From Amorphus orientalis (GTDB taxonomy: Bacteria > Pseudomonadota > Alphaproteobacteria > Rhizobiales > Amorphaceae), in the NCBI RefSeq assembly GCF_030814015.1, contig NZ_JAUSUL010000001.1, forward strand, positions 896,001-960,000: DNA of 64,000 nt, given 5' to 3'. Position numbers and translations under genes: made by a program. Below the pieces are notes generated by a model, which saw nothing but the letters and a program-made list of their open reading frames with translations, did no database searches and was not told the DNA's origin. Shown piece after piece: positions 19,346 through 28,384 of the stretch. How positions within the stretch are numbered: position 1 is the first letter of the stretch; each line of letters opens with the position of its first letter.

Positions 19346-20029
19346 TCAGCCGAGGTCAGGCAACGCCTTGATATCGTAGGCGCACGAGATGCCCCGGTTC
19401 AGGACCGGATCCCAGATCTCGCACTCGAATCTCTCCGCCGGCCGCACACCGCCGATTGCCGGCAACGTTCCGCCGAACATCGCGGTTCCGGGCGCAAGCC
19501 GTCCACCGTCGTAGCGCTCCAGCAGCGCATCGGGCGAGAGCATCCCCGCGATCGGACCTTCCTGGTAGAGCACCCGCGCGCCGTCGATCACGGCATGACT
19601 GCGCACCATCAGCTCGTCCCAGTGGTCCTTCACCTCTGTATAGGGCCAGACGGAGACGCCGACCGGCTTGTCGCACATCTGCTTGGAGAGGCTGACGCCC
19701 ACCGCTTCCGCCTTGCGGTCGGTGTGATCGGACCCGACGCCGACATAGAGCGCGTCGCCCGCCGCAATCAGCACGAACTCCGCTTCGCCGCTCGAATCGC
19801 CGCCAAGGACCTCGATCGCGCCGTCCGTGGTCAGCCGGCTGGTCGAGACCCGGTAGAACATCGGCGTCTGCGGCGGCCGCTTCACGCCCAGCGCCTCCAG
19901 CTCCGCGATATGGTGCTCCATGGCCTCCTTGTTGCGCCCGGTCCAGCCGGCAATCACCAGATCGGAGATCGCGACCGTCTCCTCCCGGCTGCCGGACAGG
20001 CTGTCGATGCGGAGGCTGAGCTCAGTCAT
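19346..20029 (-). CDS. DUF2848 family protein
   Basis: A 227-residue protein of the DUF2848 family, distantly related to fumarylacetoacetate hydrolases (segments AGWTGRNKEAMEHHIAEL, VGVGSDHTDRKAE, and GMLSPDALL). No activity is established for the family; it often sits with amino-acid or amide catabolic genes. It is the first gene of a minus-strand run with gntR and fosA, and is divergent from the ABC substrate-binding gene, with the two inverted repeats between them. Confidence 0.75.
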   Translation of the reverse strand: MTELSLRIDSLSGSREETVAISDLVIAGWTGRNKEAMEHHIAELEALGVKRPPQTPMFYRVSTSRLTTDGAIEVLGGDSSGEAEFVLIAAGDALYVGVGSDHTDRKAEAVGVSLSKQMCDKPVGVSVWPYTEVKDHWDELMVRSHAVIDGARVLYQEGPIAGMLSPDALLERYDGGRLAPGTAMFGGTLPAIGGVRPAERFECEIWDPVLNRGISCAYDIKALPDLG

Positions 20030-20139
20030 ATCGCGGCTTTCCCTCTTGTTCGCCGTGGGCGCGCCCGCGGCTGTCATCCGGTGGCAGTCGTTCGCGGGCG
20101 GTTTCGTCGGGGTGCCCTCAAAACGCGCCTGCCTTCAAA

Positions 20140-20156
20140 TCCATCATTTAGATGGA
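20140..20156. promoter_or_regulatory. Inverted repeat, candidate operator
   Basis: TCCATC and GATGGA flank a five-base centre (ATTTA) in the divergent region between the DUF2848 gene and the ABC importer. The position suits control of both promoters. Confidence 0.45.
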
Positions 20157-20164
20157 ATAATGCT

Positions 20165-20182
20165 CTTGTGAAATATCACAAG
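20165..20182. promoter_or_regulatory. Inverted repeat CTTGTGA-N4-TCACAAG, candidate GntR operator
   Basis: A perfect seven-base inverted repeat with a four-base AATA centre, 121 bases before the substrate-binding protein start. Size and symmetry suit a dimeric FCD-GntR regulator such as the one encoded at 18610-19311. Confidence 0.5.
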
Positions 20183-20302
20183 TTCTTTTTAGATGGGTTT
20201 CGGCTTCGGCGCGAGAGGGGAGGCAATGAATTCCTCCGTCTCGTCGACCGGAAATCCGGCCCCGGGTCAGAGGCTCGCGGCGAACAAGAGGGAGAACGGA
20301 AA

Positions 20303-21586
20303 ATGCGCAGATTTGCAGCAACGCTGGCCGCGGCCCTTGTGGCCGGTTCCGTGCCGGCCCTGGCGCAGGACAAGCCGGCGGACATCGGAATGGGCGTGTT
20401 CACCTTCACGTCGGGTCCGGCAGCCGCCTATGGCATGCCCGGGCGCAATGCCGCCGAGCTGATGATCGAGCAGATCAACGCCGACGGCGGCATCGGTGGC
20501 GTGCCGATCAAGCCGACCTATGTGGACGAGGCCCAGGGCGGCGAAGGCGTCGTCTCGGAGTTCCGCCGGCTGGCCGAAGACCCGGAGATGGACGTGATGG
20601 TCGCCGCGCTCTCCAGCGGCAACTGCATGGCGCTCGCCCCGGTGGCCGACCAGCTCCAGATGCCGATGGTCACCTGGAACTGCGACACCCATCAGCTGTT
20701 CCTGAACGAAACCCACGACTACGTCTTCCGCCCGAATTCCTCCACGATCCCGGAATTCGTGGCCTACGCCGCCTATCTCAGCGCGACCGATCCAGAGGCC
20801 ACGCGGATCGCCATCATCAACCCGGACTACGCGTTCGGTCACGATGCCGCGCAGATCTTCACCGGCGCGATGAAGGCCTTCAATCCGGACGTCGAGGTCG
20901 TTGCCGAGCTCTTCCCGAAGCTCGGAACGGCGAGCTTCAACACGGAAATCTCCCGCATCGCGGCAGCGCGTCCGGACGTGATCTTCTCCAACCTCTGGGG
21001 CGGTGACCTGGAGAACTTCATCCGCCAGGCCAGCGCGCGCGGCCTGTTCCGCAACTCCAAGGTGATCCTGGCGCTCGGCGAATCGGTCCTGCAGCGCACC
21101 GACCTGCCGGACGGCGTCATCGTCGGCGTGCTCGGCGACGGCTGGTGGATGTCCCCGGACGCCCAGGCCAACGAGGAGACGAAAGCCTTCGTTGCCGCCT
21201 ACAAGGAGAAGTTCGGCGAATATCCGGTCTTCCCGGCGATGAAGATGGCCAACACCATTCTCGCGGTGAAGGCGGCCTATGAGAAGGCCATCGAGGCGAG
21301 CGACGGCTGGCCGACCCGCGACGATCTGCGCGACGCGCTGGAAGGTCTGCAGGTCGACAACCTCACCGGTTCGGTGACGATCCGCGAAGATCACGACGGT
21401 CTGGTCGACCAGGTTGTCGGCGTGACTGAACCGACGGACGACTACGATTTCCCGATCATTGGGGAAATGGCCCGCTATCCGGCCGAGAAGATCACCCCGC
21501 CGGTCGGCGAGGATCCGATGGCCTGGATCGGCACCCTTTCGCCGGACTTCGTGTCGTCGCTGCCGGCTCCCGGCTCCTACAAGTAA
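20303..21586 (+). CDS. ABC importer substrate-binding protein, branched-chain amino acid type
   Basis: A 427-residue periplasmic protein of the type 1 Leu/Ile/Val-binding fold. Signal peptide: MRRFAATLAAALVAG...ALAQ with cleavage after residue about 22. Family pattern: IGMGVFTFTSGPAAAYG, N-A-A-E-L-M-I-E-Q-I-N-A-D-G-G-I and FRPNSSTIPEFVAYAAY. The ligand is not known; such proteins bind amides, urea, aromatic acids or amino acids. The start at 20303 follows GAGGGAGAACGG. A much longer open frame from 18989 is an artefact of high GC. Confidence 0.9.
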   Translation: MRRFAATLAAALVAGSVPALAQDKPADIGMGVFTFTSGPAAAYGMPGRNAAELMIEQINADGGIGGVPIKPTYVDEAQGGEGVVSEFRRLAEDPEMDVMVAALSSGNCMALAPVADQLQMPMVTWNCDTHQLFLNETHDYVFRPNSSTIPEFVAYAAYLSATDPEATRIAIINPDYAFGHDAAQIFTGAMKAFNPDVEVVAELFPKLGTASFNTEISRIAAARPDVIFSNLWGGDLENFIRQASARGLFRNSKVILALGESVLQRTDLPDGVIVGVLGDGWWMSPDAQANEETKAFVAAYKEKFGEYPVFPAMKMANTILAVKAAYEKAIEASDGWPTRDDLRDALEGLQVDNLTGSVTIREDHDGLVDQVVGVTEPTDDYDFPIIGEMARYPAEKITPPVGEDPMAWIGTLSPDFVSSLPAPGSYK

Positions 21587-21613
21587 GCCGACCGTTCTCG
21601 CGATCGGCACTGG

Positions 21614-21642
21614 CCGGGCGGCGCTCCCTCCGCGCCGCCCGG
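21614..21642 (+). terminator. Strong intercistronic hairpin after the binding-protein gene
   Basis: Perfect 11-base arms (CCGGGCGGCGC and GCGCCGCCCGG) with a seven-base loop, and no T-run. It sits between the binding-protein and permease genes and probably protects the upstream transcript or attenuates read-through. Confidence 0.65.
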
Positions 21643-21676
21643 TCCTCCCGGCACCATCCAACGACCGGAACGCTCC

Positions 21677-22573
21677 ATGGACGTGATCATTCCGATGCTG
21701 GTCGACGGTCTCGCCGCATCGGCCGTCATCTTCTTCATCGCCGTCGGGCTGACGCTGGTCTTCAGCGTTCTGCGCGTCCTGAATGTCGCCCACGGCAGCT
21801 TTTATTCGATCGGCGCCTACGTGGCGGTCTCGATCGGAGGCCTCGCGGCCAGCGCCGGGCTCAATCCCTGGCTCTCCTTCCCGATCCTGCTGCTCTCCGC
21901 CGCGCTGACGGCAGCCGCCCTCGGACCGTTCATCGAGCGCACCTTCATCCGCTGGACCTACGGCAAGCCGGAAGCGGTGCAGATCCTGGTGACGTTCGCG
22001 CTGTTCCTGATCTTCGAGGACCTGCAGAAGCTGGTCTTCGGCGTGCAGTCCTACTACGAGGACTCCGCCATGCAGGTGCTCGGCACCTCCGAGATCGGCG
22101 GCATCATCTATCTCAACTATCAGCTCCTGCTGATCGCGCTCGCCGTCCTGCTCATCGTCGCGCTGCGCGTCATGCTGAGCCACACCCGTCTCGGCAAGCT
22201 GATCGTCGCCGTGGTGGCCGATCCGGAGATCTCCCAGACCCTCGGCATCAACGCCAGCCGCGTCTATTCCGCCGCCTTCACCATCGGCGTGTTCCTGGCC
22301 GCCCTCGGCGGCGCGCTCGCCACCCCGACCTCGGGCGTCGCGCCCGGCCTCGGCGCCGATGCGATCGTGCTCGGCTTCGCAGTCGCCGCCATCGGCGGCC
22401 TCGGCCAGATCGAGGGTGCGGCGATCGCCGCCGTCATCGTCGGCATCACCCGGGTGCTGGCCATCTACTACGCCCCCGCCTTCGAGCCGGTGATGCCCTA
22501 TCTCGTCATGCTCGCCGTCCTGCTGGTCCGCCCCTACGGCCTGTTCGGCGCCGCCCAGGCCCGGAGGATCTGA
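21677..22573 (+). CDS. ABC importer permease, LivH type
   Basis: A 298-residue inner-membrane permease with about eight hydrophobic segments. Typical LivH features are LVFSVLRVLNVAHGSFYSIGAY in the first third and the cytoplasmic loop with LGINASRVYSAAFTIG. It pairs with the LivM-type permease five bases downstream to form the channel for the importer starting at 20303. Confidence 0.9.
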   Translation: MDVIIPMLVDGLAASAVIFFIAVGLTLVFSVLRVLNVAHGSFYSIGAYVAVSIGGLAASAGLNPWLSFPILLLSAALTAAALGPFIERTFIRWTYGKPEAVQILVTFALFLIFEDLQKLVFGVQSYYEDSAMQVLGTSEIGGIIYLNYQLLLIALAVLLIVALRVMLSHTRLGKLIVAVVADPEISQTLGINASRVYSAAFTIGVFLAALGGALATPTSGVAPGLGADAIVLGFAVAAIGGLGQIEGAAIAAVIVGITRVLAIYYAPAFEPVMPYLVMLAVLLVRPYGLFGAAQARRI

Positions 22574-22578
22574 TTCCG

Positions 22579-23508
22579 ATGCGGTTCGCGCTTCATGCCG
22601 CCCTGGTGGCGGCCTTCGCCCTCGTCCCCCTCGCCGCGCCCTGGCTCGGCTTCGTGTTCACGCTGGTGCTGGCAAAGGGGCTCGCCGCCCTCGGCGTCGC
22701 GATCCTGCTGCGCGCCGGCCTGATCTCGATCGGCCATGCCGCCTTCTACGCGCTTGGCGCCTATGCCGTCGCGGCGATGTCGGAAAACGCCGTCAGCGAT
22801 CTGGTGCTCCAGCTGATCGCCGCCACGCTGGTCAGCGCCCTCGCCGGCGCGCTGATCGGGCTCTTTCTGGTGCGCTATCGCGGCATCTTCTTCGCGATGC
22901 TGAACCTGGCCGTCTCCATGGTCTTCTACACGCTGCTGTCGAAGATGTACCACCTGACCGGCGGCACCGACGGCCTGCGCGTCGACACTCCGACGGTGTT
23001 CGGCGCCGTGATCGACCGCGATACCCTGGAGCCGATCCTGCTCTATGGCGGTCTTGCCCTGGTCATCGTTGTCGGCCTCGCGGTGCACCGCTACCTGAAG
23101 AGCCCGATGGGCGAGGCGCTCCCGGCGGTGGAGACCAACGAGATCCGGCTGGAATATCTGGGCATCGCCGTGCCGCGGGTGCTTCTGTCGGCCTATACGC
23201 TGTCGGCCGCGCTCGCGGGACTGGGCGGCGGGGTGCACGCGCTCCTCGTCGGGCACGTCGTGCCGGATCTCGCCTACTGGACCACCTCCGGCCAGCTGGT
23301 TCTGGTTGCCGTTCTCGGCGGCATCGGCGGCGTGGTGGGACCCTTCGTCGGCTCCTTCTTCCTGGAGATCGTGCGCTCCTTCGCCGTCATCTACGTGGCC
23401 GACACCTGGAACCTGATCGTCGGCGCGGGCCTGCTGGTGGTGATCTTCTTCCTGCCGGTCGGCCTTTACGGGCTGCTCGACCGCGCCGTCCGGAGGTCCG
23501 CGAAATGA
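22579..23508 (+). CDS. ABC importer permease, LivM type
   Basis: A 309-residue inner-membrane permease. The LivM pattern is present: GLISIGHAAFYALGAY, RYRGIFFAMLNLAVSM, the coupling segment GEALPAVETNEIRLEYLGI and GGIGGVVGPFVGSF. It overlaps the following ATP-binding gene by four bases. Confidence 0.9.
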   Translation: MRFALHAALVAAFALVPLAAPWLGFVFTLVLAKGLAALGVAILLRAGLISIGHAAFYALGAYAVAAMSENAVSDLVLQLIAATLVSALAGALIGLFLVRYRGIFFAMLNLAVSMVFYTLLSKMYHLTGGTDGLRVDTPTVFGAVIDRDTLEPILLYGGLALVIVVGLAVHRYLKSPMGEALPAVETNEIRLEYLGIAVPRVLLSAYTLSAALAGLGGGVHALLVGHVVPDLAYWTTSGQLVLVAVLGGIGGVVGPFVGSFFLEIVRSFAVIYVADTWNLIVGAGLLVVIFFLPVGLYGLLDRAVRRSAK

Positions 23509-24251
23509 CCGCACCGCTCCTTTCCGTCGAAAAGGTCAATGTCGCGTTCGGCGGCGTGCAGGCAGCCAACGAGGCCGAACTCGACGTGATGAGCGGCGAG
23601 TTCCTCGCCATCATCGGTCCGAACGGCTCCGGCAAGACCACGCTGATCAATCTGTGCACCGGCTACGTGAAGCCGAAGTCCGGCACGATCCGCCTGGATG
23701 GCCGTGACATCACCCGCAAGAAGCCGCGCGAGATCACGAAGCTCGGCATCGCCCGGGCCTTCCAGATTCCGCAGCTCTTCGGTGAGCATACGGTGGTAGA
23801 AAACCTGATGCTTGCCGTTGCAGCCCATCAGGGCTTCTGGGACGGCTGGCGGCCGCTGAACCGCCCGGACTTTCGTGCGGAAGCGATGCGGCTGCTCGAC
23901 ATGGTCGGGCTGGCCGACGTCGCCGAGGCGAATGCTGCGACCCTTCCGGAGGGCCAGCGCAAGCTCACCGACATCGCGCTCGCCCTGGCGCTCAAGCCGC
24001 GGCTGCTGCTGCTCGACGAGCCGACGGCGGGGGTGAGCGGCGATGAGAAGTTTCCGTTGATGGACCGCCTTACGGCTGTTCTGCGGGAGCAGAAGGTCAC
24101 CGCCGTGTTCGTCGAGCACGACATGGACTTGGTGCGCCGCTACGCCGACCGGGTCGCGGTCTGGAACCAGGGACGGGTGGCGGCGAGCGGTCCGCCGGAA
24201 ACCGTGTTCAACGACCCGATGGTGTTACGCGACGTGGTGGGAGTGGTCTGA
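23505..24251 (+). CDS. ABC importer ATP-binding protein, LivG type
   Basis: A 248-residue ATPase. Walker A is GPNGSGKTT, Walker B RLLLLDEPTAG, and the switch histidine lies in FVEHDMDLV. The C-loop is unusual: LPEGQRK replaces the family LSYGQQR/LSGGQ signature, with the key serine position changed to P. That drift is partly shared by LivG relatives. It ends by overlapping the LivF start by one base. Confidence 0.9.
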   Translation: MTAPLLSVEKVNVAFGGVQAANEAELDVMSGEFLAIIGPNGSGKTTLINLCTGYVKPKSGTIRLDGRDITRKKPREITKLGIARAFQIPQLFGEHTVVENLMLAVAAHQGFWDGWRPLNRPDFRAEAMRLLDMVGLADVAEANAATLPEGQRKLTDIALALALKPRLLLLDEPTAGVSGDEKFPLMDRLTAVLREQKVTAVFVEHDMDLVRRYADRVAVWNQGRVAASGPPETVFNDPMVLRDVVGVV

Positions 24252-24928
24252 TGCTGAGCGTGGAGAACATTCGCGTCGCCGTCGCCGGCAACACGGTGCT
24301 CAGGGACATCTCGTTTACTCTGCCCAATGGCGAAACCACCGTGCTGATCGGCCGCAACGGGGCCGGCAAGACGACGACCCTGCGCGCCATCATGGGGCTG
24401 CTGCCGCTGGCGGCGGGCCGGATCCTGGTGAACGACCGGGATCTGGACGGTGTTGCGACCTACGAGCGGCCGGCCCTCGGCCTTGGCTATGCGCCGGAAG
24501 ACCGCCGTATGATCCCGAGCTTCAGCGTCCGCGAAAACCTGCTTTTGCCGACGGTGGCGCTGCGCTTTCCCGAGACGCTGAAGACCGAGCGGCTGAGGGC
24601 CGTCTACGATCTCATGCCGGAGCTGGAGGAGCTTCAGAACCGGTCCGGCGGTACGCTCTCAGGCGGCCAGGGCAAGATGGTCGCGCTCGGCCGCGCGCTG
24701 ATGGTGGCGACCGACGTTCTCCTGCTCGACGAGCCGTTCCAGGGGCTCGCCCCGGTGCTCGCGCAGAGCTATGCGCGCACTCTGAAAAAGGTCCGCGACC
24801 AGCGCCCGGACCTTGCCGTCCTGGTGACGGAATCGAGCCCGCAGCTTCTGGGCGAAGTCACCGACCGGGCGCTGAAGATCGAGCGTGGCGAGATTTCCGA
24901 GACGACGCTCGCGGAGGCCGGGCACTGA
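24251..24928 (+). CDS. ABC importer ATP-binding protein, LivF type
   Basis: A 225-residue ATPase with Walker A GRNGAGKTT, a full C-loop LSGGQGKM and Walker B DVLLLDEPFQGLAP. The usual switch histidine is replaced: the expected VEQ/H position reads VLVTESSPQLL. It is the last gene of the five-gene importer operon and is followed by a hairpin at 24989-25010. Confidence 0.9.
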   Translation: MLSVENIRVAVAGNTVLRDISFTLPNGETTVLIGRNGAGKTTTLRAIMGLLPLAAGRILVNDRDLDGVATYERPALGLGYAPEDRRMIPSFSVRENLLLPTVALRFPETLKTERLRAVYDLMPELEELQNRSGGTLSGGQGKMVALGRALMVATDVLLLDEPFQGLAPVLAQSYARTLKKVRDQRPDLAVLVTESSPQLLGEVTDRALKIERGEISETTLAEAGH

Positions 24929-24988
24929 TCTTATCGCTCGCGCCCCTTTGTTGCGCTCACAGCTTCACTCGCTCTAATTGATGTAGAA

Positions 24989-25010
24989 GGCCGGCGGTGA
25001 TCCGCCGGCC
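24989..25010. terminator. Hairpin between convergent ABC and amidase genes
   Basis: Perfect nine-base arms (GGCCGGCGG and CCGCCGGCC) with a TGAT loop followed by GTCTTTC. It lies between the last importer gene and the convergent amidase, so probably terminates on the plus strand and perhaps both. Confidence 0.6.
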
Positions 25011-25015
25011 GTCTT

Positions 25016-26365
25016 TCATTTGGTGGCCAGGGTCGCTTCGGCTGCCAGCGCGATCGACAGGAGCCGTCGGTCACCCATCGCGGGTCCGACGAGGCTCAGG
25101 CCGACCGGTGCACCGCCGGGCTCTCCGACCGGAAGACTGATCGCGCAGCGATCGAGCATGTTGGCAACGCTCGGATTGCGCAGCATCAGCCGGTTAAGAT
25201 CGGCGAAGGTGTCGGTGTCCGCCATCTCGGCGATGGTCGGCGGCACGATGGGGATCGTCGGCATTGCGAGCACGTCGACCCCGGCCAGGGCTTTTTCGGC
25301 CTCGGCGATCAGCTCTTTCCGCGTGCGGATTGCAGTCAGATAGGCCTCGGCGGTGAGGCTCTTGCCCATCAGGATCCGCGTCCGGACGTTGGGATCGTAC
25401 CGGTTGCCCTCCGCCTCTATCAGGTCGCGATGCCACGCATAGGCTTCCGCCGCGGTGATCCCGCCGTTGAGGGTGAGTTCCGGGAGCCGGTCCAGCAGAT
25501 CGACCCGGATCTCGTCGACCTGTGCACCGGCGCTGGATAGCCGCGTCAACGCACGCTCGAATGTCGCGCCCACCGTCTCGTCCATGCGGTCAAGAACGTA
25601 GTTCGTCGGCACGGCGATGCGCAGACCGCGAAGGCTCACCGGTGCGGGAACCGCCGCCGGTTCTCCGGCAAGGACAGCGTCGAGGAGCGCCACGCACGAC
25701 ACCGTGCGGGCCATCGGGCCGATCGAATCCAGCGAAAAGGAAAGAGGTGTGCAGCCGTCGAGCGGCACCCGCCGCTGGGTCGGCTTGAAGCCGACGATGC
25801 CGCAGCAGGCCGCGGGAATGCGGCAGGAGCCACCCGTATCGGTTCCGAGCGCGGCCACGGCCATGCCGTCTGCCACGGAGACTGCGCCGCCGGAGGTGGA
25901 TCCGCCGGGCACACGGCCGGTGGTGCGGTCCCAGGGGGCGGCCGGGGTGCCGTAGTGGGGGTTCATGCCGACGCCGGAATAGGCGAACTCGGTCATGTTG
26001 GTGCGGCCGACGAACACCGCGCCCGCCGCCCGCAGCCGGGCAACCACCGGCGCATCCGCCGCGGCCGGACCTGGGTCGAGGACCGTGGAGCCGGCGCGTG
26101 TGACCTGGCCGGCGACGTCGAACAGGTCCTTCAGCGACACCGGAATGCCGGCGAGCGGAGAAGGCACGACGCCGCGTGAGCGAAGGAGATCACTCGCATC
26201 GGCCTCGGCGCGGGTGCGCCCAGGGTCGACGAGGGTGAACACCTTCGCGCCTTGTCCCGCCGGGTCCGCGGCTGCGGCAAGGCACCGGTCGGCTTCGGCG
26301 CGGGCGGTCGAGGCGCCGCTCTGCAGCGCCTCGGCGGTCGTCAGGACGGTGGCAGTCCCAGCCAT
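25016..26365 (-). CDS. Amidase signature family enzyme
   Basis: A 449-residue amidase. The Ser-cisSer-Lys triad is visible as K79 (VSLKDLF), S156 (PGGSTSGG) and S180 (GTDTGGSCRIPAA), with the usual 24-residue spacing between the serines. The family hydrolyses diverse amides and also includes Asp/Glu-tRNA amidotransferase subunits; the small size and context argue for a catabolic amidase. It follows the cupin gene by 13 bases in the MarR-headed operon, so the pathway probably produces or uses an amide. Confidence 0.88.
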   Translation of the reverse strand: MAGTATVLTTAEALQSGASTARAEADRCLAAAADPAGQGAKVFTLVDPGRTRAEADASDLLRSRGVVPSPLAGIPVSLKDLFDVAGQVTRAGSTVLDPGPAAADAPVVARLRAAGAVFVGRTNMTEFAYSGVGMNPHYGTPAAPWDRTTGRVPGGSTSGGAVSVADGMAVAALGTDTGGSCRIPAACCGIVGFKPTQRRVPLDGCTPLSFSLDSIGPMARTVSCVALLDAVLAGEPAAVPAPVSLRGLRIAVPTNYVLDRMDETVGATFERALTRLSSAGAQVDEIRVDLLDRLPELTLNGGITAAEAYAWHRDLIEAEGNRYDPNVRTRILMGKSLTAEAYLTAIRTRKELIAEAEKALAGVDVLAMPTIPIVPPTIAEMADTDTFADLNRLMLRNPSVANMLDRCAISLPVGEPGGAPVGLSLVGPAMGDRRLLSIALAAEATLATK

Positions 26366-26378
26366 CGCGGGCCCGTCC

Positions 26379-26759
26379 TCAGCTTTCGGGATAGTAGTGG
26401 ATCTCGAGCAGCAGGCAGCCCTTCTCCGATTTGAAAGGGCCGTGATAGGCGCCCGGCGGGCGGCAGGCATAGGTGTTCGGCGGGAAGGCCTCGCCGCCCT
26501 CTCCGTTCTCGTCGTTGCCGACCGTGAGGTCGCCGGAGACCAGATAGACTTCCTCGTAATAGTCGTGAACGAACGGCTTGGTCGTGTAGACGCCGGGGTC
26601 GAAGCGCAAGAGCCGGGTGCGGTTGCCCTGCTTCTTCTCCTCGTCGAGATGGCCGGCGAGGATCTTCTGCTGGATGCCGGCCGGATAGCCGGGCGGCGGC
26701 GCGAAGCCCGTGGTCATGTCAACGGTCTGGAATTCCAGATGCGGCTTGTCGATCGCCAT
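26379..26759 (-). CDS. Cupin domain protein
   Basis: A 126-residue single cupin. The strand pattern HDYYEEVYLVSGDLTVG and the later CRPPGAYHGPF carry the metal-binding His/Glu positions. Small cupins of this type act as ring- or chain-modifying dioxygenases, isomerases or ligand sensors. It follows AGAGAGG and precedes the amidase; the 112 bases between it and the HpaB-like gene hold nothing recognisable. Confidence 0.72.
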   Translation of the reverse strand: MAIDKPHLEFQTVDMTTGFAPPPGYPAGIQQKILAGHLDEEKKQGNRTRLLRFDPGVYTTKPFVHDYYEEVYLVSGDLTVGNDENGEGGEAFPPNTYACRPPGAYHGPFKSEKGCLLLEIHYYPES

Positions 26760-26871
26760 TTGGTCGACCTCTCTTTCGTGTCTGGGAGCAGCTCCGGTTC
26801 CGATCTGGACGATCGCTGAAACTGGAGCCGCTGAGGTGTTCGAGTTGGCGGAGTGCGGACCGGTGCCGGCC

Positions 26872-28347
26872 TTATTCCGCAGCTTCCTTCGTGCGCTGGA
26901 GCTCCTCGTCGAGGGAGTACTCCGACAGGCAGCGGTTCACCAGCGCGTCGGCGCCCTGCCAGTCGTAGGTGCGGAACGAGTGGCCCTTGGTGACAAAGGT
27001 CGCGCCGGCATAGAACATCTCGTACTGGGTGTGGCGCGAGCCGAACTCCGATCCGATCGCATCCCAGACCAGCTTGAAGAACTTCACCCGCTCGCGCGAC
27101 GAACGCACCGGCGACTGCTGGGTCTTCTCCACGATCGAGGCGATATAGGGATCGGCGAAGTCCTCGATCGAGGACGGCAGCATGATCACGCCGCCGCCGG
27201 CGAGGTCGCGGAGCGTGGTGATGACCTTGCCGTAGAGCTGCTGGGTGAGGACCTGGGCGGTGTAGAGCGTGTGACGGTCGGGAACGAAATACTGACCTTC
27301 CTGCCGGCCCTTCACTTCCATGGAGTTGACCAGCGCGTCGACCATCTGGGCTTCCGCAGCGATCTGGCCGAGCATTTCGCGCACCTGGGGGAAGGCGCCG
27401 GTGCCGTTGGTCTCGGTGATGCCGCGGGCGAGGCCCGCAAGGAAACGCATCTTCACCATCAGCCGGATCTGGCACTGGTAATTCTGGTAGACGTGCGCCG
27501 GGGTCGCGTGGAACTGCTTGGCGACCATCTGCACGTCCTTGTGCACGAAGACCCGGTCCCACGGCACCTTCACGTCCTCGAAATAGAGGACGGCGTCGTT
27601 CTCGTCGAAGCGGCTCGACAGCGGATTGTCGAAGCGCGAGTGCGCGGACGCCTCGTAGGACTTGCGCGACAGGATGCGGAGGCCCTTGGCGTTCATCGGG
27701 ATCGCGAAGGAGAGCGCATAGAGCTCGTCGCCCTCGCGCAGCGGCTGGATGCAGGTGACGAAGACCTCGTTGGCCATGATGCCCGAGGTCGCCAGCATCT
27801 TCGCGCCGCGCACGGTGATGCCTTCGGAATCCTCGTCGACCACGCCGGTGGTCAGGAACGGGTCGGTCTGCTCGTGCGCCGCCTTCGAGCGGTCGGCCTG
27901 CGGATTGATGATGACGTAGGTCAGGAACAGGTCGTTGTCGCGGGCATAGCGGTAGTAGTCGGCGACGGCCTTGGCCCGGTTCGGGTCGTAGGCCTCGAAC
28001 ACAGGCAGCCCCATGTACATGCCGGAGATGCAGGAGGCGACATGGTCCGGCGAACGGCCGAGAAAGCCGAAATGCTGCTCCGACCAGGCTTCAAGGGCCG
28101 CGCGCCGCTGGACCAGCTGTTCGTAGCTCGTCGGCAGCTCCCACTGGCGGTTGACACGGGCGCCGGTCTCCGTCTCGAACGTCATCAGGTCCGGGTTCTG
28201 CGCCTGGAAGTCGTAGAGGCTGGCGTAGGAGCGGACCGCGTTGCGGAAGGCCGGGTCGTCGACCGGCTCCTTCACGAGATGGCCGTCGATATAGACGCTG
28301 CGTCCGTCACGCAGGCTCTCAAGATGATGTTCGCCGGTCTTGATCAT
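26872..28347 (-). CDS. 4-hydroxyphenylacetate 3-monooxygenase-type FADH2-dependent oxygenase
   Basis: A 491-residue HpaB/PvcC family oxygenase. Typical blocks: AYDPNRAKAVADYYRYARDN, the HEQTDPFLTTGVV flavin/loop region, MLATSGIMANEVFVTC and VPWDRVFVHKDV. Members use FADH2 from a separate reductase to ortho-hydroxylate phenols. The reductase is the next gene upstream, 37 bases away. The substrate is unknown; residues for 4-hydroxyphenylacetate cannot be judged from sequence alone. A close relative acting on another phenol or on an N-heterocycle is as likely as HpaB itself. Confidence 0.88.
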   Translation of the reverse strand: MIKTGEHHLESLRDGRSVYIDGHLVKEPVDDPAFRNAVRSYASLYDFQAQNPDLMTFETETGARVNRQWELPTSYEQLVQRRAALEAWSEQHFGFLGRSPDHVASCISGMYMGLPVFEAYDPNRAKAVADYYRYARDNDLFLTYVIINPQADRSKAAHEQTDPFLTTGVVDEDSEGITVRGAKMLATSGIMANEVFVTCIQPLREGDELYALSFAIPMNAKGLRILSRKSYEASAHSRFDNPLSSRFDENDAVLYFEDVKVPWDRVFVHKDVQMVAKQFHATPAHVYQNYQCQIRLMVKMRFLAGLARGITETNGTGAFPQVREMLGQIAAEAQMVDALVNSMEVKGRQEGQYFVPDRHTLYTAQVLTQQLYGKVITTLRDLAGGGVIMLPSSIEDFADPYIASIVEKTQQSPVRSSRERVKFFKLVWDAIGSEFGSRHTQYEMFYAGATFVTKGHSFRTYDWQGADALVNRCLSEYSLDEELQRTKEAAE

Positions 28348-28384
28348 GTCGTGTCTCCAGTCGTCCGGAAGATGAAAAGGTCGC

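Noticed and set aside
18989-21586. An 865-codon open frame that would fuse the region opposite the GntR/DUF2848 genes to the binding protein
   Set aside because: The first 438 codons are antisense to real genes; a signal peptide and ribosome-binding site place the true start at 20303.
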